Shown: positions 25,638-35,156, numbered from the stretch's first letter. The stretch: DNA of 64,000 nt from JBAXQQ01 sp037131695 (GCA_964638715.1 CAZWZF010000015.1:1-64000), one strand, 5' to 3'. Notes: generated from the sequence alone by a model not told the origin. Numbers and translations: made by a program.

Positions 25638-28187
25638 ATGAAAAGTTTGTCATTATCTATTAAAATAGCCTTTTTAATCTTTACAGTATTAGCAGGATTG
25701 TTTTTCTCACCTGTCGCAGCAGCTAAAACTGCTTCATCAAAATGGGACGAGGAATTTATCGGTCCATTTTCCACATGGTATGACTTGAAGAAAGATTTTG
25801 GTGCGGTTGGCGATGGCAAGGCGGATGATACCGCAGCATTGCAGAAAGCACTTGATAGCGTTGGCACACCTGAATTGAAGCACAGCGCAATATGGATACC
25901 AGCAGGTACTTACCGGATTACTAAAACACTGGTACGCACTGGAGTTTCCGGCATATTTTTCATTGGCGAACATCCTGATACTACCATTATTCGCTGGGAT
26001 GGACCTGCTTACGATGGTGCTGCGCGGGTACCAGCATTTAATTCGGAGGAATGGAAAGCATGGGATGGGCGACACCCGGCAGAAATGTTGTGGTTTAACG
26101 GTCGCAACAGCCGGTTTGAACGGCTGACTTTTGATGGTGCCGGCAAGGCAGCATCTGGTTTTGCTTTTAAATGGCATGACAGCAAAGCTAAAGACCAGGG
26201 TCCATCACATCGCATTTCATTAGCTGATATGGTGTTCAAAGATATGGCAACTGGTTTTGATGGCGGTGGCAAACAATGCTGGCTGGATTCTGAAGTGCTG
26301 ATGCAGCGGTGCAAATTTATCAGGTGTTCTCAGTTTGGCGTCGGATTGCATCATTTTAATTCTGTGGACTACTGGTTGTGGCATTGTACTTTTGAAGACT
26401 GTAATGTTGGGGTATCAAACGAACCCAAACCCCATGGCGGCGTAGTACACGTATATGAAAGTGTTTTCCGCAATTCCAAGGAAGCTGATTTTACCATTTG
26501 GCATGCCGGATTTTTTGCACTCCGCAATAATTATTCTATTGGGTCGCGGCGCTTTGCCCATGCAAAAAATAATGGGCCAAATGGCGCATTGATTACCATG
26601 CAGGGAAATATTATAGTCGATACTAAAGAAGACGATGCCATTGTGATGGAAACCCAGGGCAATATAAATATGATGGATAACGTGATTATTTCGCGCAAAG
26701 AAGCGAAAGGACCGGTAGTGCGTAGTGGGGTTTCACTGGTCGGTGCCCCATCATGGGAAGGGAATGCTTCTAATTTTAAGGATGGCTGGGCACCTATGGG
26801 GTTAAGCGCAATTTGCAACACTTTTACTGTAGCAAATCCATTTTTAGTGAAAGGCCAATTGATTGAATTGGATACCAATGTTGTTAAACGTGACAAACAA
26901 ATTAAGCTTGTTAAAGAGCCGGTGCTGCCCGGTGTGCAGCCAAATAATAAACGTCAAATTTTTGAAGTTGCTGTTGGGTCGGACGACGCTGCCATTCAAC
27001 AGGCAATTGATTCAGCTTGTAAAATCTCAGCATCCAAACCAGACGCGTGGCCGGTGGTACATCTCACACAGGGACGTTATTTATTGAAAAAGACCATTAC
27101 CGTACCAGCCAATGCCCGCATTAACATTGTTGGCGATGGCTGCTACACCTGGGGAGATGGGCCGAAAGGAACTATGCTGGTATGGACTGATGAATCAGCA
27201 CCTGGTCCGGTTATGCTTATTAAGGGGCCAACCCAGGCACGTTTGCGCGATTTTGGAATTATTACTCCCACTCCATGGCAGCGAACAGATACTAAATTGC
27301 GTACTTCCGGTACTGCCGGTCTTGATAAAATACCTGCGCCAAACTTGACAGATGCTATTTTGGCAGAAGGAATAGATCAGAAAAATGGCCGGGTTACTCT
27401 TCAAGAATGCGACCCCAATGGATTATTTGGTGCTGGCACTTTAGTGGAAGGTCTTGATAAAACTTTCGTTCAAATTATCGCCTGCGAAGGTACCGGACTG
27501 GAAGGCGGATGGAACCGAAAATGGGATGGACAAGAAAAAGATGATCCCTGGGCGCCGTATCCCGCGTTAAGAGTAATCGGCGGACCAGCAGCACAAGCTG
27601 GCAAAACTGTACCGGGTATACTTATTCAAGGCGGCGACACTGGACGTTGGGATGTGCAGAATGGCGGAAAACTGGTAGTTCGCGATAATTGGTACGAATG
27701 CAACTGGCTGCCATTTCATATGTTTTTGAAAGGAAATGGCAGATTTACCATCGATACCTGTTTTGACGCGCAATTCACCCACCCAACTCTGAAAGGTGCA
27801 GGCGTCAGTTATGCAATCAATGACTGGAAAGGACGTTTTGTATCATTAAATATTTCCACCGACAGCAGCAGCGGCAACCCGGATATTTCTTTTTCCGGAA
27901 AATGCGATGGGTCTCAACTGCTCTATATCGGCAATACACATAACAAATTACAAAAAGCTGAAGTCGGCGCGTCGATTATTGATATAAATCATCGCATAGA
28001 CAAAGATTTTCTGCCTAATCCAACAGATATTCAATCAAAACGCCTGCTTGACTTGCTTAGCGATGCCCGCGAAACGCGATTTCAGTCATTAACCCCTTTA
28101 GCAAAAGATACCACCGACCTGCGCCTCAGCAGAATCTGGACATGGAACGGACGTGTTGGATTGCATTTGAAAGGTGACAGCAAGTAA
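25638..28187 (+). CDS. Secreted pectate-lyase-3-type beta-helix protein
   Basis: An 849-residue exported protein. A signal peptide (MKSLSLSIKIAFLIFTVLAG..AAA) precedes a Pectate_lyase_3/GH55-type entry motif, YDLKKDFGAVGDGKADDTAALQKAL (quoted in parts: DFGAVGDGKADDT). Beta-helix rungs with H/N-rich turns follow. A second half begins near residue 440 (FEVAVGSDDAAIQQAIDSAC), so there are two tandem beta-helix modules. AAGGGG lies 5 nt before ATG 25638; the upstream frame to 25545 has no ribosome site. It is likely to degrade or bind an extracellular polysaccharide. No exact catalytic residues can be given. Confidence 0.78.
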   Translation: MKSLSLSIKIAFLIFTVLAGLFFSPVAAAKTASSKWDEEFIGPFSTWYDLKKDFGAVGDGKADDTAALQKALDSVGTPELKHSAIWIPAGTYRITKTLVRTGVSGIFFIGEHPDTTIIRWDGPAYDGAARVPAFNSEEWKAWDGRHPAEMLWFNGRNSRFERLTFDGAGKAASGFAFKWHDSKAKDQGPSHRISLADMVFKDMATGFDGGGKQCWLDSEVLMQRCKFIRCSQFGVGLHHFNSVDYWLWHCTFEDCNVGVSNEPKPHGGVVHVYESVFRNSKEADFTIWHAGFFALRNNYSIGSRRFAHAKNNGPNGALITMQGNIIVDTKEDDAIVMETQGNINMMDNVIISRKEAKGPVVRSGVSLVGAPSWEGNASNFKDGWAPMGLSAICNTFTVANPFLVKGQLIELDTNVVKRDKQIKLVKEPVLPGVQPNNKRQIFEVAVGSDDAAIQQAIDSACKISASKPDAWPVVHLTQGRYLLKKTITVPANARINIVGDGCYTWGDGPKGTMLVWTDESAPGPVMLIKGPTQARLRDFGIITPTPWQRTDTKLRTSGTAGLDKIPAPNLTDAILAEGIDQKNGRVTLQECDPNGLFGAGTLVEGLDKTFVQIIACEGTGLEGGWNRKWDGQEKDDPWAPYPALRVIGGPAAQAGKTVPGILIQGGDTGRWDVQNGGKLVVRDNWYECNWLPFHMFLKGNGRFTIDTCFDAQFTHPTLKGAGVSYAINDWKGRFVSLNISTDSSSGNPDISFSGKCDGSQLLYIGNTHNKLQKAEVGASIIDINHRIDKDFLPNPTDIQSKRLLDLLSDARETRFQSLTPLAKDTTDLRLSRIWTWNGRVGLHLKGDSK

Positions 28188-28425
28188 ATTGTTATTTTTG
28201 CGATTATAAAAAGTAATATTGTATAATCGAAAAGTTTTGAATGCTTATGGATAGAGTATATGGAACTAATTTCCGGGACTGACACAGAGTGGCGAAGCCA
28301 GGAACATGTCTGTCCCATCGGGTTATATGAAAGACTAACTCGTTATCTTTATAATTGACAAAGAATTTCATCATTTTGTATATTCTGATTGTCATATTAT
28401 TGAAAACATTGTTGAGGAGTGTGAA

Positions 28426-29043
28426 ATGGCTTCATTTTCTTACGCACTGGTTCCTGATGGACCAAAATGTCTTCTAATTAGTTGGGAAGGCATATCGAAA
28501 AAAGATTTTACTGTAAAATACAATGATGCCATTTTAGGCGTTATTAACAGTGATGTTGAATTACAAAAAGGCAAAGAGTTTCAATTGCCAGACGAATCAA
28601 TATTACATATCCAGTTAAAAGGTATCCCTCGAGAATTATGTATATCTCATAATGGCAAGCCTGTGATAGGGAGCAGTAACCATCCAGAAGAACGTCTGAA
28701 AGGTGCTGTAAGCCTTTTGTATTTATTGGCAATATTAAATATAGTGATTGGTTTGTTAGCAGAGATATTTAATATATCGATACTCAAGCAATTAGGCCTT
28801 GGTTATGGTTCTGCCGTATTAGGCATTATTTATGGAATATTAGCTTTTTTTACAAAGCGTCGTTCACTTCCCGCGCTATATATTGCATTCGGTATTTATA
28901 TATTGGATACGATATCAATGTTTGCGGGCATGTCTCAACCAGGAGTTAATTTTTCTGTCGCTCCATTTTTTGTTCGATATATCTTTATTTATTATTTATG
29001 GAAAGGTATAGTAGGTTTAAAAGAATTGAAAGCTGATAAATAA
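28426..29043 (+). CDS. Hypothetical membrane protein with cytosolic N-terminal domain
   Basis: A 205-residue protein. Residues 1-95 are soluble and probably beta-rich (SYALVPDGPKCLLISWEG; LPDESILHIQLKGIP). Four hydrophobic segments follow (about 100-118, 127-143, 150-168, 180-197). GAGGAG lies upstream of the ATG. No family was recognised. It is 13 bp upstream of the C39 peptidase gene and probably co-expressed with it. The preceding gap, 28188-28425, shows no clear feature. Confidence 0.65.
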   Translation: MASFSYALVPDGPKCLLISWEGISKKDFTVKYNDAILGVINSDVELQKGKEFQLPDESILHIQLKGIPRELCISHNGKPVIGSSNHPEERLKGAVSLLYLLAILNIVIGLLAEIFNISILKQLGLGYGSAVLGIIYGILAFFTKRRSLPALYIAFGIYILDTISMFAGMSQPGVNFSVAPFFVRYIFIYYLWKGIVGLKELKADK

Positions 29044-29056
29044 GATAGGAGCATCC

Positions 29057-29854
29057 ATGTGCCCAAACTATAACCTGATACCAGCGATAATTATTGGTTT
29101 TATACTTTATAACCTGGGACAACACCTTTCGCGGCGGGTTACCCGGACGGGTTATCGCTGGCTGTTGGGTTGTTTGTTCTTTTTGTTTTGCCTGCCGGGT
29201 CTTTCATTTATTCTTTATTACGCGCATATATTTGGCGAACCGTTGTGGTATATCCAATTTCGCAGCATTGATTATATCGAGGTGTTATCCGCGATGTGGG
29301 GATTGTTCTTTGGCTTTGTTTTTTATGGCAAACCGATGAATAAATTTGCAAAGTATCAATGGCATATAATTTGTTTTTTGTTTATTTTTACACCGTTTGC
29401 CAAGTCTTATTTACTTCCGCCTGAGATACTTGGCATGACAATAAAAGATAAATGGGAAGATGGGGTATGTATGCAAACAACGCATTCCACCTGTGGTCCA
29501 GCATCACTGGCGACGATACTTGCCTATAGTGGCATACCAACATCTGAACGCGATGTCGCAAGCGGAAGTTACACATCTGCCGGCAGTACTGAGATATGGT
29601 ACATCATGCGGTATGCCCGTCATCATGGTATGCAGGCAAGATTGAGGGTAGAAAAAGATTTGGCAAGCATACCAGCACCGGCAATTCTCGGTACAGTAAG
29701 CGGTAAATTCGGGCATTTCATAACCCTGTTGGAGAAGGTAGACGGTGGATTTATCATCGGTGATTCAATGTATGGCCGCAAAGAATTTTCTCAAAATGAG
29801 TTTAAAAAGCGATATGGTTTCAATGGCTTTGCGGTGTCGTTTACCCGAGAATGA
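29057..29854 (+). CDS. Membrane-anchored C39-family cysteine peptidase
   Basis: A 265-residue protein. Residues 1-120 contain four hydrophobic helices; 135-265 form a C39 (bacteriocin-processing-type) papain-like domain. The catalytic residues are C146 in STCGPASLA, H220 in GKFGHFITLL and D236 in FIIGDSMYG. C39 domains normally sit at the N-terminus of ABC exporters and cut double-glycine leaders, but here the domain is C-terminal to a membrane anchor and no ABC transporter is nearby. It may process a small secreted peptide or a membrane protein. AGGAG lies 8 nt before the ATG. It is paired with the upstream four-helix membrane protein. Confidence 0.8.
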   Translation: MCPNYNLIPAIIIGFILYNLGQHLSRRVTRTGYRWLLGCLFFLFCLPGLSFILYYAHIFGEPLWYIQFRSIDYIEVLSAMWGLFFGFVFYGKPMNKFAKYQWHIICFLFIFTPFAKSYLLPPEILGMTIKDKWEDGVCMQTTHSTCGPASLATILAYSGIPTSERDVASGSYTSAGSTEIWYIMRYARHHGMQARLRVEKDLASIPAPAILGTVSGKFGHFITLLEKVDGGFIIGDSMYGRKEFSQNEFKKRYGFNGFAVSFTRE

Positions 29855-29865
29855 GAAAGTTAAAT

Positions 29866-29898
29866 AGCCGGGCTCCCGCCCAGTTCCAAACGGTGACT
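29866..29898 (+). repeat. Solo end of the MITE-like repeat, copy A
   Basis: Contains AGCCGGGCT, then TTCCAAACGGTGACT, matching the right end of the 126-bp element at 47884-48009. It lies 12 bp after the C39 peptidase stop. It is probably a decayed or minimal copy. Confidence 0.7.
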
Positions 29899-29978
29899 AA
29901 ATTTTATCAGGTTTCTTTTTCTTGACGCCATCCTGTGCCGGTAGTAATATTCCTGTGGTATTTTTTGAGGTAATTTTG

Positions 29979-30968
29979 ATGAGAAAAACTGTTGCTGTTT
30001 TGTTATTATCACTGGCTATTACTATCAGCTACGCCGGTACGTTTTTAAATATGACTATTTTGCATACTAATGATTTGCATGGGAATTTGCTGGCTTATGA
30101 CTATCCCGGACAGATGATGACTACCCCGGCGATGAAGGATGTTGGCGGGTTGGCACGGCGAGCTACGATGATAGCGCGAATTAAGCGCAATACCATTGGG
30201 CGATCAATATTTGTTATTGATGGTGGCGATACTTTTACCCGTGGTCCCTGGCACAAGCAATGGTATGGCGAACCGGAGATTGCCGCACTGAATATGATGA
30301 AATATGATATGGCTTGTGTGGGAAATAATGAATTCAAGGCAAAAGATGGGGTGGAATCTCAGGGGATTTTGTTGAACTTAATTAAAGAATCAAAGTTCCC
30401 CTGGCTGACGGCGAATTGGACTGACGCAAATGGCAACGCGATACCGGGGGTCAAGCCATATATTATTAAGACTATTCGCGGCACCCGCGTCGCTTTTCTT
30501 GGCCTTACTGCCCCGCGCGCAAAAGATTACCCGCAGACGAAAGGCTGGATAATTTCCGACCCGATAGCTGCGGCAAAGAAGATTATGCCAACCCTCAACA
30601 AAGAGGCAGACATCGTAATCGCGGTGACACATCTTGGATTTGATTTAGACAAGCAATTGGCGACAGAAGTGCCGGGAATAAGCGCAATTGTCGGCGCGGA
30701 CAGCCACACTTTTATCTATGCACCGGCAGAAGTAAAATTACCGGACGGGCGCGTGGTGCCGATAGTGCAGGCAGGTGAAAATGGCGTGATGCTGGGAGAG
30801 TTGAACTTGAACTTTGAGAAGAAAAAGAATGCGTGGAAATTAGTGAAATACAGCGGTAAACTAATCACATTAGACAATAAAATTCCCCAGAATCAGGATA
30901 TGCTTAATTTGTTGAAAAAATATGTTGAGAAAGTTGCTGAAAATATAAGATATCGGTTGGCTGCATAG
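29979..30968 (+). CDS. 5'-nucleotidase/UshA-like metallophosphoesterase, single domain
   Basis: A 329-residue exported protein. A signal peptide (residues 1-19) is followed by the metallophosphoesterase motifs ILHTNDLHGN (D32, H34), FVIDGGDTF (D84), VGNNEF (114-119), AVTHLGFD and GADSHTF. The C-terminal substrate-binding domain of UshA (about 200 residues) is missing. The catalytic His of the usual GNHE motif is Asn here (GNNEF), so activity may be reduced or altered. GAGGT lies 7 nt before ATG 29979. It may hydrolyse nucleotides or other phosphomonoesters in the periplasm. Confidence 0.8.
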   Translation: MRKTVAVLLLSLAITISYAGTFLNMTILHTNDLHGNLLAYDYPGQMMTTPAMKDVGGLARRATMIARIKRNTIGRSIFVIDGGDTFTRGPWHKQWYGEPEIAALNMMKYDMACVGNNEFKAKDGVESQGILLNLIKESKFPWLTANWTDANGNAIPGVKPYIIKTIRGTRVAFLGLTAPRAKDYPQTKGWIISDPIAAAKKIMPTLNKEADIVIAVTHLGFDLDKQLATEVPGISAIVGADSHTFIYAPAEVKLPDGRVVPIVQAGENGVMLGELNLNFEKKKNAWKLVKYSGKLITLDNKIPQNQDMLNLLKKYVEKVAENIRYRLAA

Positions 30969-31011
30969 TAATAATTCAACAACGAAATATACAATAATTA
31001 ATGAACATTCT

Positions 31012-31038
31012 GCCCATCCTGCCTATCCATGTTAATTA
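31012..31038. repeat. GACAGGAT-family dispersed repeat (inverse orientation)
   Basis: CCCATCCTGCCTATCCATGTTAAT matches the right-hand half of the copy at 17941-17990. It lies in the 192-bp gap after the nucleotidase gene, which otherwise appears empty. Confidence 0.6.
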
Positions 31039-31160
31039 TTATTTGTAATTGTCGTGGTTGAAATTATTGAATATTAAAATCTCATAATATCATTGCAACC
31101 AATATATTCTAATTGTTTCTAATTAACTTATGCTGCATTAAGCATTTTCTGTTATAATGT

Positions 31161-32165
31161 ATGCAGAAAGAAAGTAGGGACGAAACTCAATTGATAAAAA
31201 TAGGTTGCGCCGGGCTGGGAGTCGTGGCGCGAAAATTTTATATACCATCTCTTTTACGGTTATCTGGCAGATGCGAAATTACAGCATGCAGCGGTACAGA
31301 AGAACTTCATTGTGAAGAAGGTTATAACTGTTATCTTGATATAGATACCATGCTGGCAAATGAAGAGTTGGATGCTGTTATAATATTTGGCAATCCTGGC
31401 GAACGCGGAAAAGAAATCATTTCTGCGCTGGCGAAGTGTCATGTCCTTTGTGAAATGCCGATCACCCTGGACTACCTGGAAATCCCGCGAATATTTGATG
31501 AGGCACGATATAATAAGAGAATATTGATGTTGGGTGAGAACCGATTTTGTGCCCCGACATACATGCGTGCGAAAGAAATTACCGACAATGTTCCCCCGCG
31601 AATGATGGTGCTGCAAAAATGCCGCCATGCCCTGGAAGATATGGAAGATGGCTTTGCCGCAAAGCTGGAAGACCATGTAAAGCGCAATTATCGCATAGAA
31701 GGCACTCCGATGCTGCCATTCATAGTTGAGTTTTTAAATATGGCTGAATGGTTTGCCGGACCGATTACCGGTTGGGAAGCCGAATCAAAGCCATTGCAAA
31801 GCGGTATGCAAACAAATATACGTACCAATGCGCTGTTGAAACATAAAAATGACACCAGCAGCATGTTGAATTACGATGAATTTGGCTCAATGATTTGCGA
31901 ACATCTAACCCTGCATGCAAGCGGATCAACATATATCGTTCGCGGCAGTTTGATGCAGCCAAATCAATTGCTGATATGGTCACCTAAAGGCGAAGAAGTA
32001 TTTAAAGGCCCAACTGACCCGCTGATACGCGGCGGTTTTGCCGGATTAACCGAAAACTTCATCACTGCGATAGAAAAAAATGAACGCCCAAAATTAGACA
32101 CTGACAAATGGCAGCGTATAATGACCATCGCCCGCGGCATTGATGGCAGTGGCTGGTGGCTGTAA
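31161..32165 (+). CDS. Gfo/Idh/MocA-family NAD(P)-dependent oxidoreductase
   Basis: Up to 334 residues. The Rossmann start IKIGCAGLGVVARKFYIPSL is the Gfo/Idh/MocA nucleotide site, and the second strand and loop (CEITACSG, DIDTMLANEELDAVII) fit. The usual EKP motif appears as CEMPITLDY, so the conserved Lys of EKP is lost (Met-Pro). A C-terminal dimer/substrate domain follows. The likely reaction is oxidation or reduction of a sugar or inositol derivative. Start is uncertain: ATG 31161 has no ribosome site and is directly preceded by TATAAT (31153-31158), whereas TTG 31191 has AGGGA upstream and puts the Rossmann strand at residue 1. I consider 31191 at least as likely. Confidence 0.8.
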   Translation: MQKESRDETQLIKIGCAGLGVVARKFYIPSLLRLSGRCEITACSGTEELHCEEGYNCYLDIDTMLANEELDAVIIFGNPGERGKEIISALAKCHVLCEMPITLDYLEIPRIFDEARYNKRILMLGENRFCAPTYMRAKEITDNVPPRMMVLQKCRHALEDMEDGFAAKLEDHVKRNYRIEGTPMLPFIVEFLNMAEWFAGPITGWEAESKPLQSGMQTNIRTNALLKHKNDTSSMLNYDEFGSMICEHLTLHASGSTYIVRGSLMQPNQLLIWSPKGEEVFKGPTDPLIRGGFAGLTENFITAIEKNERPKLDTDKWQRIMTIARGIDGSGWWL

Positions 32166-32170
32166 TTATT

Positions 32171-32199
32171 TAGACAGGATTAACATGATTAACGGGATT
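32171..32199. repeat. GACAGGATTAACATGATTAAC dispersed repeat
   Basis: TAGACAGGATTAACATGATT is identical over its core to the copy at 12461-12480. It is located a few bases after the oxidoreductase stop. Like other copies it lies strictly between genes. Confidence 0.65.
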
Positions 32200-32312
32200 G
32201 AATTCGTTTAGTAGCGAAGCTATTAATCATGTAAATCATGTCAAAAAAGATTTAACATCCTCATAATAATCTTGTAACAACGTTTTCACATCTACACGGT
32301 ATCATCTTAACC

Positions 32313-32912
32313 ATGAGTTCAAGAATGGGTGCCGTGATAAAATTTCTTTTCAAACTGTCATTGTGGCTGTTGCTGACAATCGCTGTTTGTTATGGCGCGA
32401 GATATTATTACAATCTCCGCAATCATTTCACCCGCACTTTTCCCACTGGCATCGTGATTCACCATACCGTCACTCCGCCATATTCGCATGGGCATAAAGT
32501 TGGCGTCGCGGATATAAATTTAATGCATAAACGCCGCGGTTTTAAAATTATTGACCCAAGGACAGGAAAAACCTGGCATATAGGATATCATTTTCTGGTG
32601 CAGCAGGATGGGACTGTGTTGGCAGGACGTCCTGAATATCTGCCTGGCGAACATACAAAAAACCATTGGGACATGCTGGGGATAGCATTAATCGGCAATT
32701 TTGAACCATCTGACAATCGCGGAATGATGGGACCATCTACCCCGCCGCCGGCACAGGTGAAAGCAACCGCAAAATTAGTCCGTTCGTTAATAAAAAAATA
32801 TAACCTGACAGAAAAACAGCTTTACTTTCACCGCGAACTGGGACAAACCGCCTGTCCTGGCAGCGGATTTCAAAAGAGAAGCCTGTTGGATGCATTGAGA
32901 AGGGAAATATAA
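32313..32912 (+). CDS. Peptidoglycan-recognition-type N-acetylmuramoyl-L-alanine amidase
   Basis: A 199-residue protein with an N-terminal anchor helix (about 9-28) and an amidase_2/PGRP domain from residue 45. Zinc ligands H50 (GIVIHHTVT), H173 (FHRELG) and C181 (TACPG) are visible, as is the HIGYHFLVQQDGTV strand. It cleaves the amide between muramic acid and the stem peptide, and is anchored on the outer face of the inner membrane. It may serve wall recycling or remodelling. No Shine-Dalgarno is obvious; a TATCAT box lies 7 bp before the ATG. Confidence 0.87.
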   Translation: MSSRMGAVIKFLFKLSLWLLLTIAVCYGARYYYNLRNHFTRTFPTGIVIHHTVTPPYSHGHKVGVADINLMHKRRGFKIIDPRTGKTWHIGYHFLVQQDGTVLAGRPEYLPGEHTKNHWDMLGIALIGNFEPSDNRGMMGPSTPPPAQVKATAKLVRSLIKKYNLTEKQLYFHRELGQTACPGSGFQKRSLLDALRREI

Positions 32913-33178
32913 GTTGTAATGTTCACCTTAATTGCAGGCATTTAATTTTCACATCGATTAACAGGATTTAAAGGATAAATCTTTCGAAGTATCTGGGATT
33001 TTTTTAAACAAAACTTTTTTGCAAGAGAAACTCGCTTTATAAAAGATAATTAACAAAAGGTAAATTGCTACATTGCCTTGAAAACCTTGAAATAAGAAAA
33101 GTTATTTGATACAATCATACCTACTAAAAAATAGTTTTCATTAACAAATAAAAGCATTTTTATCTAAAGGAGATACAG

Positions 33179-34420
33179 ATGTCTATTTCAAAAATAAAGC
33201 AGGGTTTTACCCTTATTGAACTGCTGGTCGTGATTGCCATTATTGCCATTTTGGCCGCCATCCTTTTTCCGGTCTTTGCCCGCGCACGAGAAAAAGCACG
33301 TCAATCTACCTGCCAAAGCAACCAGCGCCAGATAGCCGCTTCTATCCAAATGTATGCGCAAGACTACGGAGAAACACTACCTGGAACAACAACTATCTGG
33401 AAAGATATCAATGTTGACCCGGGTTTGCTGATTTGCCCAACCAAAGGTAAGGGAACCACCATTGGTTATGTTTATCACGGCAAAGCCGGCAACATTTCAT
33501 TGGGTGAGATTGATAAAATATCCGGCATAGCCGGGGTTACAGAGTTTGTATTAACCTGTGATGGTATGTCTAATGATAATATAGCCTATTCTGTTGCCAA
33601 CGCAGATCCGCGACATTCCGGCAAGGTTGTCGCCAGTTTTGCCGATGGTCATGTTGAGTCGAATATACCGGTTGCTGCTGGTACAACAGCGATTGATTGC
33701 GCGGTAATATTCAATACTACACCGGGTGATATTACCACCGGGCTGGTCAGTTGGTGGAAACTGGATGAAACTACCGGCACCACCGCCGCAGATTCTAAAA
33801 GCGGGTATACCGGCACGTTAATGGGATATTCCAATCCTACCTGGGTAGCCGGAAAGGTTGGCAATGGCTTGAAATTTACCAAACAGGCGGGCAATTTCTA
33901 TGGCAATGCCCAACGGGTGGAAATAACTAATGCTACCCTCGATGCCGGGCTTAATAATAACTTTACCATGGCAGCCTGGTACAAACCAGCATCAATGCCG
34001 CCAACCGATGCTAACAACACCTGCTATTCCATCTTTCTTCGCCGCGGTTATCACCTGGGGTTAACCCTCAATAATCCCAACGATTTTGGTATGACACACT
34101 GGTGTCTGCCGGCATGGACCAATGTATCTGCCGTTGGCGCTGATGATGTAGTCGCAAATAATTGGTACCACGTCACCGGTGTTGTTGACAAGACAAACAT
34201 GAAAGTCAAGTTGTATGTTAATGGTATATTGGTAAAGACCGTTAATTATTCCGGTACTGGCCCATCCTTAAACGCCGGTACGCCGTTCCTTATCGGCGCG
34301 GCTTATGCAAGTGGGAATTATTGCTGGCCAGCAGACGGCGTTATCGACGGAGTGCGCTTTTATACCCGCGCATTAGCCGATAATGACATCGCCGCGTTAA
34401 TGGCGGACGGAGTGCAATAG
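33179..34420 (+). CDS. Prepilin-type N-terminal / H-X9-DG protein with LamG domain
   Basis: A 413-residue protein. The prepilin signal cleaves at G9-F10, E14 is present, and FPVFARAREKARQ follows. The H-X9-DG motif is H146 with D156-G157. Residues about 190-405 form a LamG/concanavalin-A-like domain: GLVSWWKLDETTGTTAADS, FTMAAWYKPASM, VVANNWYHVTGVVDKTNM, VKLYVNGILVKT, GVIDGVRFYTRALADNDI (a textbook LamG end). AAAGGAG precedes the ATG. It is solitary, with no regulator beside it, unlike the other prepilin genes here. It likely displays a lectin-like domain on a pilus or pseudopilus. Confidence 0.9.
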   Translation: MSISKIKQGFTLIELLVVIAIIAILAAILFPVFARAREKARQSTCQSNQRQIAASIQMYAQDYGETLPGTTTIWKDINVDPGLLICPTKGKGTTIGYVYHGKAGNISLGEIDKISGIAGVTEFVLTCDGMSNDNIAYSVANADPRHSGKVVASFADGHVESNIPVAAGTTAIDCAVIFNTTPGDITTGLVSWWKLDETTGTTAADSKSGYTGTLMGYSNPTWVAGKVGNGLKFTKQAGNFYGNAQRVEITNATLDAGLNNNFTMAAWYKPASMPPTDANNTCYSIFLRRGYHLGLTLNNPNDFGMTHWCLPAWTNVSAVGADDVVANNWYHVTGVVDKTNMKVKLYVNGILVKTVNYSGTGPSLNAGTPFLIGAAYASGNYCWPADGVIDGVRFYTRALADNDIAALMADGVQ

Positions 34421-34492
34421 GATTAATATTAGTACCTTAAACCCAAAGAACGTAGAACTAAAACAAGTTGTTTGTAAATAAATGTAATATAA

Positions 34493-34570
34493 TCTCTGCG
34501 TAACTCTGCGGTTAAGTTAGAATATAACATACTGATGATATCTTTTATTTTACCACAGAGAACGCAAAGG
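34493..34570. repeat. ACCACAGAG-type repeats in inverted arrangement
   Basis: CTCTGCGTAACTCTGCGGTTA (34493-34513, which I shorten to its core CTCTGCGGTTA) and TACCACAGAGAACGCAAAGG (34551-34570) are inverted members of one repeat family. A related inverted pair lies at 51965-52048. They fill most of the 310-bp gap at 34421-34730; no coding potential is seen. Confidence 0.6.
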
Positions 34571-34730
34571 ATAACATAAAGTTATACAGAGGATATATAT
34601 GTGGCTTGAACTATTAAAATACAATTGGGTTGTTGGTGAAACCCACATTGGACATATTTAATTTTGATACCCTACGGCAATCGTCTAAGGTATTATTTTA
34701 TCTTGTAAAATATAAAAAAGAGAGATAATT

Positions 34731-35129
34731 ATGGTAATAAAGTTTGATATGATAGGAATATTCGTTAATGATATTCATCAAATGGTGGAGTTTTATAAAA
34801 ATACCATCGGTATTGATATTGAATGGGATGGCAACGGGCCTTATGCGGAGTTCAAGCACGAAGGGATTCGATTTTCAATGTTTGAAAGAAAAGAATTAGT
34901 AAAACTAATAAATCAAACTCCTGATTTTAATTCAAATATTAATGGAACATTCGAATTAGCCATTAATGTTGGCGAACCGGATAATGTGGATAAGGAGTTT
35001 GATAGAATTATTCAAGGTGGTGGCCGGGAAGTGTATAAACCGCGAAATGAACCATGGAAGATGAGAACAGCGATGATTGCTGATCCGGAAGGTAATTTGA
35101 TAGAAATTGCCTCGGATTTTTGGGAATAG
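34731..35129 (+). CDS. VOC-family (glyoxalase/bleomycin resistance-like) protein
   Basis: A 132-residue protein with the two beta-alpha-beta-beta-beta modules of the vicinal oxygen chelate fold: MIGIFVNDIHQMVEFYKNTIGI, then AMIADPEGNLIEIASDFWE, with the terminal metal-type Glu. It probably binds or modifies a small molecule; the family ranges from isomerases to antibiotic-binding proteins, so no substrate is assigned. GAGAG precedes the ATG. It lies in an AT-rich block with the GNAT and HD genes. Confidence 0.82.
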   Translation: MVIKFDMIGIFVNDIHQMVEFYKNTIGIDIEWDGNGPYAEFKHEGIRFSMFERKELVKLINQTPDFNSNINGTFELAINVGEPDNVDKEFDRIIQGGGREVYKPRNEPWKMRTAMIADPEGNLIEIASDFWE

Positions 35130-35156
35130 TCAGTAAGATATTTAATAGGAGAAATT

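Noticed and set aside
28188..28425. Small RNA or gene in the gap after the beta-helix gene
   Set aside because: No hairpin with a U-tract, no promoter pair and no convincing frame could be found.
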